Program-made: the position numbers and the translations under genes
Shown: positions 15,448 through 23,724 of the stretch, in pieces
How positions within the stretch are numbered: the stretch's first letter is position 1
How the letters are laid out: each line of letters begins with the position of its first letter
Notes under the pieces: model-generated
Told to the model about the DNA's origin: nothing
What the model saw: the letters and a program-made list of their open reading frames with translations, nothing else
The model's database searches: none
DNA from: Sporomusa silvacetica DSM 10669
GTDB lineage: Bacteria; Bacillota; Negativicutes; Sporomusales; Sporomusaceae
Length of the DNA: 45,312 nt
NCBI RefSeq assembly: GCF_002257705.1
Contig: NZ_LSLK01000067.1
Location: 1 to 45,312 of the forward strand
Reading direction: 5' to 3'

Positions 15448-15476
15448 ATTATAAATTATAGAAATTATTTCGTCAA
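15448..15476 (-). promoter_or_regulatory. Sigma-A promoter of the permease-hutP-hutH operon
   Basis: The minus strand reads TTGACG, a 17-base spacer, then TATAAT (15453 down to 15448), close to consensus. The predicted start is near 15441, giving a leader of about 230 bases that contains the HutP site and attenuator. Confidence 0.85.
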
Positions 15477-15656
15477 TCCCTATCCTATAATTTGCCACCT
15501 TCAGACATAAGACCTCTGAATTGGAAGTAAGGCTTTTCCTCGGCTGGTGGTTTTTGCATTTGTTCCGAGCAAGTGGAAATAGGGAAGAGGAATTTCGGGA
15601 AGTTATCTAGAAATTGTCGAAAGTGCTGTAAGTGAACGCACCTAGGAGGAATCTGC
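15477..15656. other. Divergent intergenic region with a Spo0A-like box
   Basis: The region lies between the hut operon promoter and the sensor kinase gene; no gene is seen. TGTCGAA at 15615-15621 matches the Spo0A box consensus (TGNCGAA) on the plus strand, 36 bases before the kinase ATG. Direct control by Spo0A is inferred from one 7-base match only. Confidence 0.45.
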
Positions 15657-17291
15657 ATGTCGCTTGACACGGCTATCACAACAAACATTATTGCTACTAC
15701 CCTAATGGTGTTAACCTATACCTACCTATTTATTCAATATAAGCAAAGTTATCTGGCAAAATGGGTGATGGTATGGGTCTTACAGGAAATTAGGCTTGTC
15801 TTTTTGGACAAACCCTTTGGCGAACAATTAATTGTGCCATCCTTTCTATATATTGGACTGTCCTTTGCCAACAGTCTGCTTATGATTGCAGGGACAGTAG
15901 GTTTTGCGGGCAAACGCTTATCACCAAAGTGGCTGGTAACTGCCTTAGTATTCTCAACTCTTTCCTTTCTCGGTATTTTCGGGGGACTGGCACCCAGTCT
16001 ATATATGCTGCCTGGTGTAGCTTTTGTTGGCTCCGCCTACATCTATACCGGTTTTGTTATTTGGAATAGTTGTGCCCCTGGCATGGGAAAATGGCTTACC
16101 GCTTCTGCATTTGTTCTTTTAGGAGTGCATGCTTTTGACATGCCATTCTTGTTTAGCCTAGCTTGGTTTGCACCATGGGGCTATTTAATTGATGGTTTAC
16201 TCAGATACGCCATCGCTATCGGAATTATCCTCGTCTATTTCGAAAAAACCAAGAATGAGCTAGAACAATATTATCAGTTGCTTGCTAGAAATACCACCGA
16301 CGTTATATACCGTTACAATTTCAATTCACCTGCAGGCTTTGACTATATTAGCCCGGCTGTGACTCATCTGACAGGTTATACTCCAGACTACTTCCGGACA
16401 CTCCGGCAGGTTATGCGTATCATTCACCCCGATGACCGCGCTAAATTGAAAAAAATAGCAACTGTCGGCAGTCTCCCTGATGGTTTCGTGACTCTGCGGG
16501 TAAGAGCGAGAAATGGGGATATTGTCTGGGCAGAACAAAAAAACTCATTAGTTGTTGATTCCACTGGCCGTCCCATAGCTGCCGAGGGCATTGTACGGGA
16601 TATTACCAAGCGAATACTATTAGAAGAAGACGTATCGCGGCTTGACCGACTAAATATTGTTGGACAAATGGCTGCTAATTTTGCCCACGAAGTCCGCAAT
16701 CCTCTGACTACCGTACGGGGTTATCTGCAGCTTCTGGGGAAGAAAAGTGAATTCAGCAATTATAAGGAGCAATTTGGTCTTTTATTAGAAGAACTTGACC
16801 GCACCAATCACATCATTACTGAATATCTCTCACTTAGCAAAAATAAAATCGTTGAAATGAAAAAATGCAATTTGAACCATATTTTATTGGCACTCCATCC
16901 TTTAGTGCAGGCAACAGCAGTATCAACGCAAGTCACCGTTGATTTAAACTTGGGGGCTATTCCCGAACTGTATATTGACGACAAAGAAATCAAGCAACTT
17001 ATACTTAACCTCACCCGTAACGCTATTGAGGCAATGACATCAGGTGGGAAGCTGGAAATTAAGACATTGGTTAGCGGAAATAGTACAATTCTTATTGTCA
17101 CCGATCAGGGTAAGGGAATTCCTAGCCATGTCATGGACAACCTGGGTAAGCCCTTTCTTACAACTAAGGAAAATGGCACAGGCTTGGGAATGGCTATCTG
17201 CTATCGTATTTGTCTTCGACATAATGCTAAACTGGATATCAACACTGGGCCAGCTGGAACAACGATAAATGTAATATTCCCTAACAGCTAG
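15657..17291 (+). CDS. Membrane sensor histidine kinase with PAS domain (sporulation-kinase type)
   Basis: A 544-residue kinase. Residues 1-200 hold about six to seven hydrophobic helices. A PAS domain follows (about 205-325: NTTDVIYRYNF, GFDYISPAVTHLTGYTP, IHPDD, EGIVRDITKR). The HisKA domain has the phospho-acceptor His344 in FAHEVRNPLTTVRGYLQLL, and the HATPase domain has the N box LILNLTRNAIEAM, G1 VTDQGKGIP, the F-box-like KPFLTTKENGTGLGMAI and a closing APAGTT-like loop. The HEVRNPLTTVRG-LQ-L signature is typical of sporulation-initiating kinases of spore-forming Firmicutes. No response regulator is adjacent, in line with an orphan kinase feeding Spo0F/Spo0A. CTAGGAGGA precedes the ATG. 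A terminator at 17306-17329 separates it from the next operon. Confidence 0.9.
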   Translation: MSLDTAITTNIIATTLMVLTYTYLFIQYKQSYLAKWVMVWVLQEIRLVFLDKPFGEQLIVPSFLYIGLSFANSLLMIAGTVGFAGKRLSPKWLVTALVFSTLSFLGIFGGLAPSLYMLPGVAFVGSAYIYTGFVIWNSCAPGMGKWLTASAFVLLGVHAFDMPFLFSLAWFAPWGYLIDGLLRYAIAIGIILVYFEKTKNELEQYYQLLARNTTDVIYRYNFNSPAGFDYISPAVTHLTGYTPDYFRTLRQVMRIIHPDDRAKLKKIATVGSLPDGFVTLRVRARNGDIVWAEQKNSLVVDSTGRPIAAEGIVRDITKRILLEEDVSRLDRLNIVGQMAANFAHEVRNPLTTVRGYLQLLGKKSEFSNYKEQFGLLLEELDRTNHIITEYLSLSKNKIVEMKKCNLNHILLALHPLVQATAVSTQVTVDLNLGAIPELYIDDKEIKQLILNLTRNAIEAMTSGGKLEIKTLVSGNSTILIVTDQGKGIPSHVMDNLGKPFLTTKENGTGLGMAICYRICLRHNAKLDINTGPAGTTINVIFPNS

Positions 17292-17305
17292 CTCCTTACA
17301 ACTGG

Positions 17306-17329
17306 AAAAAAGGCCGAGAGGTCTTTTTT
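17306..17329 (+). terminator. Terminator after the sensor kinase
   Basis: AAAAAAGGCC (17306-17315) pairs with GGTCTTTTTT (17320-17329), one G-U pair, loop GAGA, running into a longer T tract. It begins 14 bases after the stop codon. Confidence 0.75.
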
Positions 17330-17461
17330 TTTATTCCCGCAGCCAGAGATGATTTCACGCTGGCAGCACCGAGAGGTAAGGGAAAGGCGGTGATTCTGTG
17401 GATCCTCCAACTAGAACCATATTTCCTTGATAAACAACAAAAAATATGAGGTGAAGAAAGT

Positions 17462-18583
17462 ATGCTAAGTCAGCAATACTCCACGCAAGTAAACCCAGAT
17501 TGTGAACACGTCCAAATTAAGGATGCTGTCACAGACCAGGAACGACAGGCAATTTATCAATTTCGCTATAAGATTCAGGTTGAAGAAATGAAAAGATGTA
17601 TCCCCGGGGCCGACCATATAAAAAAGTGCATCTCTGAAGAAATGGATTCCTGGAGCCATCTGGCATATGCAGAGTTAAATGGCCAAATTGTTGGTACTGC
17701 ACGGGCTGTGATTGGTGGTGCCGAAGACTTTCCTGAAGAGTTAGGCCAGGTATTTCAATTAAAACGCTATAAAGAATTTGACCCGACAAGTAAAAACATG
17801 TGTTTCGCCACTAAACTTATGGTTGATCCCTGCCTGCGCAAAACCCCGTTATCTTTCAGACTCATGGCTAAAGTCTATGAGTTGTCGCGTCAGCATAATG
17901 TTCAGTTTAGTTTCAGCGGTTCGAATCCTTATCTTATTCCTATGTACGAGCAATTAGGCTACCGCCAAATTGCCCCAGGCTTCCAGGATCCCGGATATGG
18001 ATTTATTGTGCCGACATTACTGCTGACTGAAGACATTGACCACTTTAAAGCTGTGAAATCTCCGTATCTACGCTTGGCAAGAAAACTAACAAATTCTCCG
18101 GTAGCCAAACAATGGCTGGCAAGCAATTTGCCAGAGGCCTTCAAATATCCTGTCGGTATTCTTACAAGCAGGCAAGACCATTGGAATACCATTAAACAGC
18201 TAGCCGGCGACCCTGTTGCCAATCTGGATGTTTTATGTGACCTAAATGACGAAGAAGCCGGGCAACTCCTGAAAATTGGCGTCCTTATCGAATGCAGCCG
18301 TGAGCACTATTTCATTCGACGGGGGGATGTCTGCAATGAGGTAAATATCCTTCTTTCCGGTCAAATGAGCGTGCTTGACGGCCAGGCTTTACCAATCAAA
18401 CCTGGTGACATTTGTGGAGACATCGGTATCATGGATCAGACCCATCACCATGTTGATGTCATCGCGACTGAACACTCAGTCATTTTGGTACTATCGCGTG
18501 CTCCTTTCGAAAAATTATGTCGTTCTTTCCCCGAGATTCCGGGAAAACTGCATTTCATCATCCAAAATAGGGAGGTTAAATAA
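17462..18583 (+). CDS. GNAT/acyl-homoserine-lactone-synthase-like acyltransferase fused to a cyclic-nucleotide-binding-like domain
   Basis: A 373-residue two-domain protein. The N-terminal half (about 15-185) resembles GNAT-type N-acyl amino acid synthases and LuxI-like folds. It has AIYQFRYKIQVEEM near residue 30, the acidic-rich core LAYAELNGQIVGTARAVIGG, and SFRLMAKVYELSRQHNV with a GxxPYLIPMYEQLGY tail strand. The C-terminal part (about 265-370) looks like a cNMP/Crp-type beta-barrel: LLKIGVLIECSREHYFIRRGDVCNEVNILLSG-, GQALPIKPGDICGDIGIMD, VIATEHSVILVLSR. No DNA-binding domain follows, so a ligand- or partner-gated acyltransferase is a fair inference. The stop overlaps the ATG of the radical SAM gene by one base (TAATG), implying coupled expression. 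The acyl donor and acceptor are unknown. Confidence 0.7.
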   Translation: MLSQQYSTQVNPDCEHVQIKDAVTDQERQAIYQFRYKIQVEEMKRCIPGADHIKKCISEEMDSWSHLAYAELNGQIVGTARAVIGGAEDFPEELGQVFQLKRYKEFDPTSKNMCFATKLMVDPCLRKTPLSFRLMAKVYELSRQHNVQFSFSGSNPYLIPMYEQLGYRQIAPGFQDPGYGFIVPTLLLTEDIDHFKAVKSPYLRLARKLTNSPVAKQWLASNLPEAFKYPVGILTSRQDHWNTIKQLAGDPVANLDVLCDLNDEEAGQLLKIGVLIECSREHYFIRRGDVCNEVNILLSGQMSVLDGQALPIKPGDICGDIGIMDQTHHHVDVIATEHSVILVLSRAPFEKLCRSFPEIPGKLHFIIQNREVK

Positions 18584-20313
18584 TGAATAGCACACTTGAA
18601 CTCCTGTTGGTCAACAGTTATGCACCCCGGCAGCGGGTTGTGTCCGATACTGCGCTTGAAAACAGTCTGGCGATACTCAGAACCTACCTTGAATCAAAAG
18701 GTATTATGACAGAGGTCATTGACGATCAAAGGATAACATCTTTGGAAAAAAGAGTACCTTCCGGATGTGTGCGTCTGCTAAGAGCAATGGTCAAACTGCA
18801 GCTTAAAACCTACCATAACAAGTTACTTGGCCGCGGGCTGTTGCTGGCAGCTTGGCCGCTTCACGCCTATACGCTGCATTGCAGACACGAATATATGCAA
18901 GCCAGGATTGAACAAATTGTCAAGGAGATAAAGTCAAAAAATATCCCGTTACTGGGACTCAAGCTTTGGTACGGGGATGCTTTCAAATGGAGCTGCGACC
19001 TGGCAACTGCAGTCAGAAATCACTGCCCTGAAACAATAATAATCGTTGGCGGACCACAGGTTAAGGTATATGGCAACTTTGTACTGCGTGAACCTTGCTT
19101 TGATCTTGCCATCATGGGTCCTGGTGAAGAAATCCTTGCCAAACTTGTTAACCTGCGCCGCCAGAACCATACTAGAAGCACCTTTCTTGACCAGGTGCAT
19201 ACGACTTTTGGCGGGACTTTGCTCAAAACTGGTGGCTTTGCCGGCGACAAAGAAGAACTTGTACAAAGTTTAGCTATCCAGACAATCCCAGACTACCGGG
19301 ATGCAGATCTAGAAGATAAAATTCACTTTCATACGATTGTCGATGGTGTTGGGTGCAGCTGGAATAGTTGTAATTTTTGCTCCCATACTCGCTGCACGGT
19401 TCCCTTTACCCCCCGGCCGGTAGCCGATATTATTACTGAAATGGAAACAATGCTGCAGCGCGGAATTGCTTTTTTTCGCTTTAGCAGCTCCGAAACCACT
19501 ATCGAACATGGCCGGAATATTGCAGAAGCAATTCTGGCGCGTGGTCTTACCATCCGGTACTCAATGTTTATTCGTGCCGGCAAGCCCAGTCAAGAGATGC
19601 TTACTGCCTATCGCCTTATGATTCAGGCAGGATTAAGAGCAGTATTTATGGGTGGCGAAACCGGGCATGATGATGTTAATCATGTGGTCATGAACAAAGG
19701 GGTAACGAAACAGGACATTGTCGGTACTATCGCAACGATTAGGCTGGCCTCAGATGCCGCTGGCTTACCGTGCCGTATCGGACTGTCACTCATTTACCCT
19801 TGCCCGTTGCCTCCAGGAGTTGAGTTGAATGAAGTGTACAACGCCAATGTTGCTCTTATTGATGCAACCCTGCCTGATACTGTCATTGTTAATCCGCCTG
19901 GACCGTTTCCGGAAACAAGCTGGTATCGTAATCCGGAAAAATACGGTTTCACATTTGCGGAAGGAGCGGCAGCTTTTGCGCAGAATTTCATGCGCTACGA
20001 ATACTCTATTTACAAACCTGCCGAGCTATGGAAGGATATGGGGTTTGCTCTCAACACCATGGAAGGCAAGGCTTTACTCAACGAGACAGGCAAGCTGCGA
20101 GCCTACGCGACAAGCCTTGGTATCCCCACAGATATTTCGGATGAATACTTAATGATGACAGAGGCGATCGGACTTAGTTCTAAGGCCGATCTACTTATCT
20201 TTAAGCAACGTACGCTGATTGACATCATGAGCGGCAGCACTGACTATACACGCGAGATTGCAGCAGCCATCAATAAAGCCAGCAGGCAAATTGCTGCAAC
20301 AAATACACTGTAA
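18583..20313 (+). CDS. B12-binding-domain radical SAM protein
   Basis: A 576-residue protein. The N-terminal region (to about residue 200) has a cobalamin-binding-like Rossmann fold (ELLLVNSYAP, LRTYLESKGIMTEVID, TIIIVGGPQVKVYG, DLAIMGPGEE) but no DxHxxG lower-ligand motif. The radical SAM core follows, with the cluster motif GCSWNSCNFCSH (CX4CX2C, an accepted variant in this superfamily), FFRFSSSETT and a glycine-rich MGGETG. A C-terminal domain of about 150 residues ends the protein. Related enzymes act in methylation or rearrangement of lipids, cofactors and natural products; I cannot name the substrate. It is co-translated with the GNAT-cNMP fusion, so the two probably act on one small molecule or lipid. 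A GGGAGG site lies at the end of the upstream gene. Confidence 0.8.
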   Translation: MNSTLELLLVNSYAPRQRVVSDTALENSLAILRTYLESKGIMTEVIDDQRITSLEKRVPSGCVRLLRAMVKLQLKTYHNKLLGRGLLLAAWPLHAYTLHCRHEYMQARIEQIVKEIKSKNIPLLGLKLWYGDAFKWSCDLATAVRNHCPETIIIVGGPQVKVYGNFVLREPCFDLAIMGPGEEILAKLVNLRRQNHTRSTFLDQVHTTFGGTLLKTGGFAGDKEELVQSLAIQTIPDYRDADLEDKIHFHTIVDGVGCSWNSCNFCSHTRCTVPFTPRPVADIITEMETMLQRGIAFFRFSSSETTIEHGRNIAEAILARGLTIRYSMFIRAGKPSQEMLTAYRLMIQAGLRAVFMGGETGHDDVNHVVMNKGVTKQDIVGTIATIRLASDAAGLPCRIGLSLIYPCPLPPGVELNEVYNANVALIDATLPDTVIVNPPGPFPETSWYRNPEKYGFTFAEGAAAFAQNFMRYEYSIYKPAELWKDMGFALNTMEGKALLNETGKLRAYATSLGIPTDISDEYLMMTEAIGLSSKADLLIFKQRTLIDIMSGSTDYTREIAAAINKASRQIAATNTL

Positions 20314-20413
20314 TCTAGACCTGGACTTTGCACTAGCCTTCCTTTTTTAGGCTAACGGTTGACACTATCTCCCCGACTTTCACAATGAGTAAATGCCCAT
20401 GCTGGGCACACAG

Positions 20414-20458
20414 AAAAGTGAGGCATGAACCACATTAAATGGTTCATGCCTCACTTTT
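20414..20458 (+). terminator. Strong terminator after the radical SAM gene
   Basis: A 19-bp perfect stem (20414-20432 with 20440-20458) containing GAGGCATGAACCA, followed by TTTTTT. It may also serve the minus-strand tautomerase gene ending at 20476. The stem core GGCATGA-CC recurs in the hairpin at 22671-22710. Confidence 0.9.
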
Positions 20459-20475
20459 TTCACTATCGAATAAAG

Positions 20476-20664
20476 TTAGTAAGTTTTTTCAGATAGTAAT
20501 ATTCCACCGACCCCAATATTGTCGATATCATTTTCTTTCACAATAACGACATAAGCTTGTTCGGGGATATTCATAATACTGCTTGCAGATTTAGTTAAAG
20601 ATGCTACTAATTCACGTTTCTGTTCCTTACTTAACTTAGCTGCTTCAATTGTGATTACTGGCAT
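20476..20664 (-). CDS. 4-oxalocrotonate tautomerase family protein
   Basis: A 62-residue member of the 4-OT/tautomerase superfamily. It begins MPVITIEAAKLSKEQKRELV, giving the catalytic N-terminal Pro after Met removal. It continues with an amphipathic helix, SIMNIPEQAYVVIVKENDIDN and a C-terminal IGVGGILLSEK. I set the start at the ATG 20662-20664 because Pro must follow Met and because AGGAG lies eight bases upstream; a GTG three codons earlier overlaps the ribosome binding site. These small proteins form oligomers and tautomerise enol acids, but many have unknown substrates. It is followed upstream by a cupin gene on the same strand. Confidence 0.88.
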   Translation of the reverse strand: MPVITIEAAKLSKEQKRELVASLTKSASSIMNIPEQAYVVIVKENDIDNIGVGGILLSEKTY

Positions 20665-20715
20665 TTGTTTCACTCCTCACCATGTTATTGTTTACTAGTA
20701 TTCGGACGTCACTAC

Positions 20716-21075
20716 CTATATTCTATTCAAATTTTCAACTGTCCTCTCATTTACTATATTACCAGTATTCAAAGTAGTTTTAGGTTCGATAAGCATCACA
20801 TGTACTTCGTGGTCTGCAATAGGAAGATGCTCAACTCCTTTTGGAATAACAATCAGTTCACCTTCATCCAACACAACATCTTTATCTTTGAACTTTATTA
20901 CTAGTCGTCCTTTTACAACAAAAAACATTTCATCCTCGTTGTCATGGTGATGCCAAACAAATTCTCCTTTTAATTTGGCCAGTTTTATATATGAATTATT
21001 TAACTCACCTATTATCTTAGGACTCCAGTGTTCTGCAAAAAGACTAAATTTCTTAGAAAGAACTATTTTTTCCAT
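20716..21075 (-). CDS. Single-domain cupin protein
   Basis: A 119-residue small cupin. Cupin motif 1 is visible as GEFVWHHHDNEDEMFFVVKG (His, His and Glu metal ligands around residues 42-50). Motif 2 is GELIVIPKGVEHLPIAD with the fourth His ligand. There is no signal peptide. Such proteins often bind Fe, Mn or Zn and act as isomerases, dioxygenases or binding proteins; the specific role is unknown. It sits 41 bases downstream of the Lrp-type regulator gene on the same strand, and 51 bases ahead of the tautomerase. Confidence 0.85.
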   Translation of the reverse strand: MEKIVLSKKFSLFAEHWSPKIIGELNNSYIKLAKLKGEFVWHHHDNEDEMFFVVKGRLVIKFKDKDVVLDEGELIVIPKGVEHLPIADHEVHVMLIEPKTTLNTGNIVNERTVENLNRI

Positions 21076-21116
21076 AAATTACACTCCCTATTATATTTAT
21101 GCAAAATCCAGATTAA

Positions 21117-21548
21117 TTATAAAATAGTATCAATAATAAAGGTTGTTGACGTTTCTAGTATCCCCTCAAATTGCCATACCCGATCAAGTATCTTGGTAGT
21201 ATCTTCCGGCGTCGAAATTCTCGTTTTTATTAGTATGCACCAGTTTCCAACCAGGCGATGGCACTCCTCTATGACTATTCCAGGTATGTCCATAGTAGCT
21301 ATCTCATTTGCAATTTGAGCAAAATAGCCTCCATTAATTTTTATAAATAGTAAGCATCGAATACACGGTCTAACTTTACGCCAATCAATTAACGCCTGAT
21401 ACCCAGTTATTATCCCCCTTTTTTCTAAATTCTCAATGCGTTTATGTATGGCCGGTCTAGACATATGTAATATTTTAGCAATTTCCTCGTGACTAATTCT
21501 ACCATTTTGTTCCAATATTTTAACAATCTCAATATCGACACTATCCAC
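21117..21548 (-). CDS. Lrp/AsnC family transcriptional regulator
   Basis: A 143-residue regulator. The N-terminal AsnC-type winged helix reads DIEIVKILEQNGRISHEEIA and MSRPAIHKRIENLEKRGII, then the linker GYQALIDW. The C-terminal RAM/ACT-like effector domain spans roughly 65-143. GTG start with AAGGGGG seven bases upstream. It is divergent from a LysE-type amino-acid exporter at 22023, the usual arrangement for an Lrp-type sensor of an amino acid that controls its export. It may also control the cupin and tautomerase genes downstream. Confidence 0.9.
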   Translation of the reverse strand: MDSVDIEIVKILEQNGRISHEEIAKILHMSRPAIHKRIENLEKRGIITGYQALIDWRKVRPCIRCLLFIKINGGYFAQIANEIATMDIPGIVIEECHRLVGNWCILIKTRISTPEDTTKILDRVWQFEGILETSTTFIIDTIL

Positions 21549-22022
21549 AAATATCCCCCTTATCTAATTGTAACATATTCAGCATCATTTTTAGCTATAC
21601 GTAACTATTTTAGCTAAATATTGTACTAATAGTAAATAAATCCTGCTAATTATTTATTTTTGTTTAAATATAACAAACAAGTAGTAACAAAATAACTAAT
21701 CTGCATTACGATTCGTAAAAACCTAAAATATTTATGGCATAAAAAAATCCGAAGCTTTATCAAAAAACTTCAGATTTTGCTAATTTAATTTTGTTTCTTC
21801 CAACATAACTTTTCCTATACACAGCTACCTCCAATGATAATTTAGGAAGCCTATGTATACTATTTACGTTATGTCACAAGCTATTCATTTTTAATTGGGG
21901 TACTGATAGTGTATAATAGTAACCGTGGTGGAATATACTGGATATCCTTCAGAATTACGCCAATTCATTTACTATGGCTTAAATAAAAGAAAGAAAAAAT
22001 AAAAAATCGGAGGCGAAAATTA
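21549..22022. other. Divergent intergenic region between Lrp and LysE genes
   Basis: AT-rich, no gene seen. A hairpin AAAATCCGAAG/CTTCAGATTTT lies at 21744-21754/21768-21778. On the minus strand it is followed by a T7 tract, so it could act as a terminator inside a long lrp leader. A TATAAT at 21912-21917 is a possible plus-strand -10 for lysE with no clear -35. Confidence 0.4.
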
Positions 22023-22658
22023 TTGGATGATCTTACCTATTGGCTACTATTTTTTTCAACTTCACTAGCGATAAATATTTCACCAGGACCTGATTTATTC
22101 TACATACTCTCCCGAACTATCGCTTGTGGTAAAAACGCTGGAATGGTTTCTTCGCTTGGCGTCGGGACCGGTGCTTTAGTACACGTGACTGCTGCCGCAC
22201 TGGGGCTTTCTGCTATTCTTGCAACCTCAGCTATTGCCTTTTCCATCGTAAAGTACGTAGGAGCTGCCTATTTAATCTACTTAGGAATCCAAAATTTGCG
22301 CAGCACCGGAACTATCCCGGAGTTATCTGCGGCAAAAACAGTAGAAGTATCCTCATGGGCTGCATTTAAACAAGGAATGCTTGTTGATATTCTAAATCCA
22401 AAGGCTGCTATCTTCTTTATGGCTTTCTTACCGCAATTTATTCGTCCGGAAATAGGGGGCATACCACTTCAGTTATTGGGACTAGGCATTCTTGTTATTC
22501 TAATGGGCTTTGTCGTCGAATTCTCTTTTATTCTTCTAGCTGCCAAAATCACTGGCTGTCTAAGGAGAAATCAATCGATTAGCTCTTGGCTTGGCCGTAC
22601 TTTAGGTTCGATTTTAATTGCTCTGGGAATACGATTGGCATTTGTGGAAAGAACGTAA
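22023..22658 (+). CDS. LysE/RhtB family amino-acid exporter
   Basis: A 211-residue inner-membrane protein with about six hydrophobic segments and the LysE-type SPGPD motif near residue 21 (AINISPGPDLFYILSRT). It also has GVGTGALVHV near 45, KYVGAAYLIYLGIQ near 80 and DILNPKAAIFFMAFLPQF near 120. The start is TTG at 22023, because GGAGG lies nine bases upstream and no in-frame ATG is near; an ATG at 22027 is out of frame. It likely exports an amino acid under control of the divergent Lrp/AsnC regulator. Confidence 0.9.
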   Translation: MDDLTYWLLFFSTSLAINISPGPDLFYILSRTIACGKNAGMVSSLGVGTGALVHVTAAALGLSAILATSAIAFSIVKYVGAAYLIYLGIQNLRSTGTIPELSAAKTVEVSSWAAFKQGMLVDILNPKAAIFFMAFLPQFIRPEIGGIPLQLLGLGILVILMGFVVEFSFILLAAKITGCLRRNQSISSWLGRTLGSILIALGIRLAFVERT

Positions 22659-22670
22659 TAGCATGTAAAA

Positions 22671-22710
22671 AACAAGGCATGAGCCGTATTGAAACGGTTC
22701 ATGCCTTGTT
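22671..22710. terminator. Bidirectional terminator between lysE and the DUF2889 gene
   Basis: AACAAGGCATGAGCCGT (22671-22687) pairs with ACGGTTCATGCCTTGTT (22694-22710) with one G-U pair. It lies 12 bases past the lysE stop. The stop codon of the minus-strand DUF2889 gene (22699-22701) falls inside its right arm. Confidence 0.8.
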
Positions 22711-23565
22711 TACTTGCTTACTGCCATTGCCTTGTGTTAAATTATCGTATTTATGGGCCTGATTTATTGTTAGCTTGATATGATCAAGTATGTCAAGCAG
22801 GTGGCTGCAGCCCAAGGGACCACCAATGTAGCGGCCGAGTTCTTTTTTTGTCAAATCATTTAATGATTTTCCGATCAGAGCATTCAGTCGACCGATACAT
22901 TCAAGACAGCTCGAGTCCGGGTAACGTAAAAACTGTCCGTCACAAGCCACAATAATGCCTTTGTCGAGAGTTACGAGTATGGATAATTCATGATAAAAAT
23001 CGGCGAGTGTGCCGCACACTTTTATTTTGCCAGAATCATCACTGAAGATAGTGGCGGTCTTAGTACGGTTGAACAAGTAATCAGTCCAGCTGCGGTTGCC
23101 CTCAATGTAACCAGACCAACTTTGCGTCGATCTATCCATATGGGCAAAACGATAACAAGAGGTAGCCTGATTTTTCCGCCAGAAATGCTCCAACTCATCC
23201 AGGTTAGAATAACCTCTTTCTTTAAGAATGCCAATTTCGCCCAACACAATACCGGCGATGCAGTCGGTCAAAAGATAGCGGGGCATTGATCCTAATGATT
23301 CAGTCGCAGCTCGCAACACCGGGCCGACGTCAATATAAGCCTCGGCACCACGCAGACCGACTACTTCGCCGCCATCATTCAGTTTGCCGTCAGGGGTATG
23401 GTAGATATCCCACCTGGCATCGGAAATCTTAAAGCTATTGATTGATGCCCTGATTTTGGCACTCGCATTCATAGCGGTATCAACGAGATGACTTTGCGCT
23501 AATATGTCGTTCTTACCGCTTCGTTGCACTGTTGTAAATATATTGCAGTGAAAATTAAATTTCAT
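22699..23565 (-). CDS. DUF2889 domain-containing protein
   Basis: A 288-residue protein of the DUF2889 family, recognised by the C-terminal GGPLGCSHLLDILDHIK segment and the cysteine pair in SSCLECIGRLNALIG. The N-terminus reads MKFNFHCNIFTTVQRSGKND. There is no signal peptide or membrane span. DUF2889 function is not established; homologues often sit near aromatic- or hydroxy-acid catabolic genes, but here the neighbours are an exporter and a peptidoglycan-recycling operon. AAGGAGG is nine bases before the ATG. The last codons encode a lysine-rich tail whose stop lies within the shared terminator hairpin. Confidence 0.75.
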   Translation of the reverse strand: MKFNFHCNIFTTVQRSGKNDILAQSHLVDTAMNASAKIRASINSFKISDARWDIYHTPDGKLNDGGEVVGLRGAEAYIDVGPVLRAATESLGSMPRYLLTDCIAGIVLGEIGILKERGYSNLDELEHFWRKNQATSCYRFAHMDRSTQSWSGYIEGNRSWTDYLFNRTKTATIFSDDSGKIKVCGTLADFYHELSILVTLDKGIIVACDGQFLRYPDSSCLECIGRLNALIGKSLNDLTKKELGRYIGGPLGCSHLLDILDHIKLTINQAHKYDNLTQGNGSKQVNKA

Positions 23566-23640
23566 TAAATTGACCTCCTTTTGCCGCTGGTGATAAAATC
23601 CTTTAAGCTTATTCCCAACAACCGCATAACCTTTTCAGTC

Positions 23641-23669
23641 AAGGAACCCCGTAGATTACGGGGTTCCTT
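23641..23669 (-). terminator. Terminator downstream of namZ
   Basis: AAGGAACCCCGTA (23641-23653) pairs perfectly with TACGGGGTTCCTT (23657-23669), loop GAT. It lies 56 bases past the last gene of the amino-sugar operon (minus strand); the following T tract is weak on that strand. Confidence 0.65.
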
Positions 23670-23724
23670 TGTATGAGCAATGAGTAAGCAGCCATTGATG
23701 CCTGAAAACAAAGTAAAATAACTG

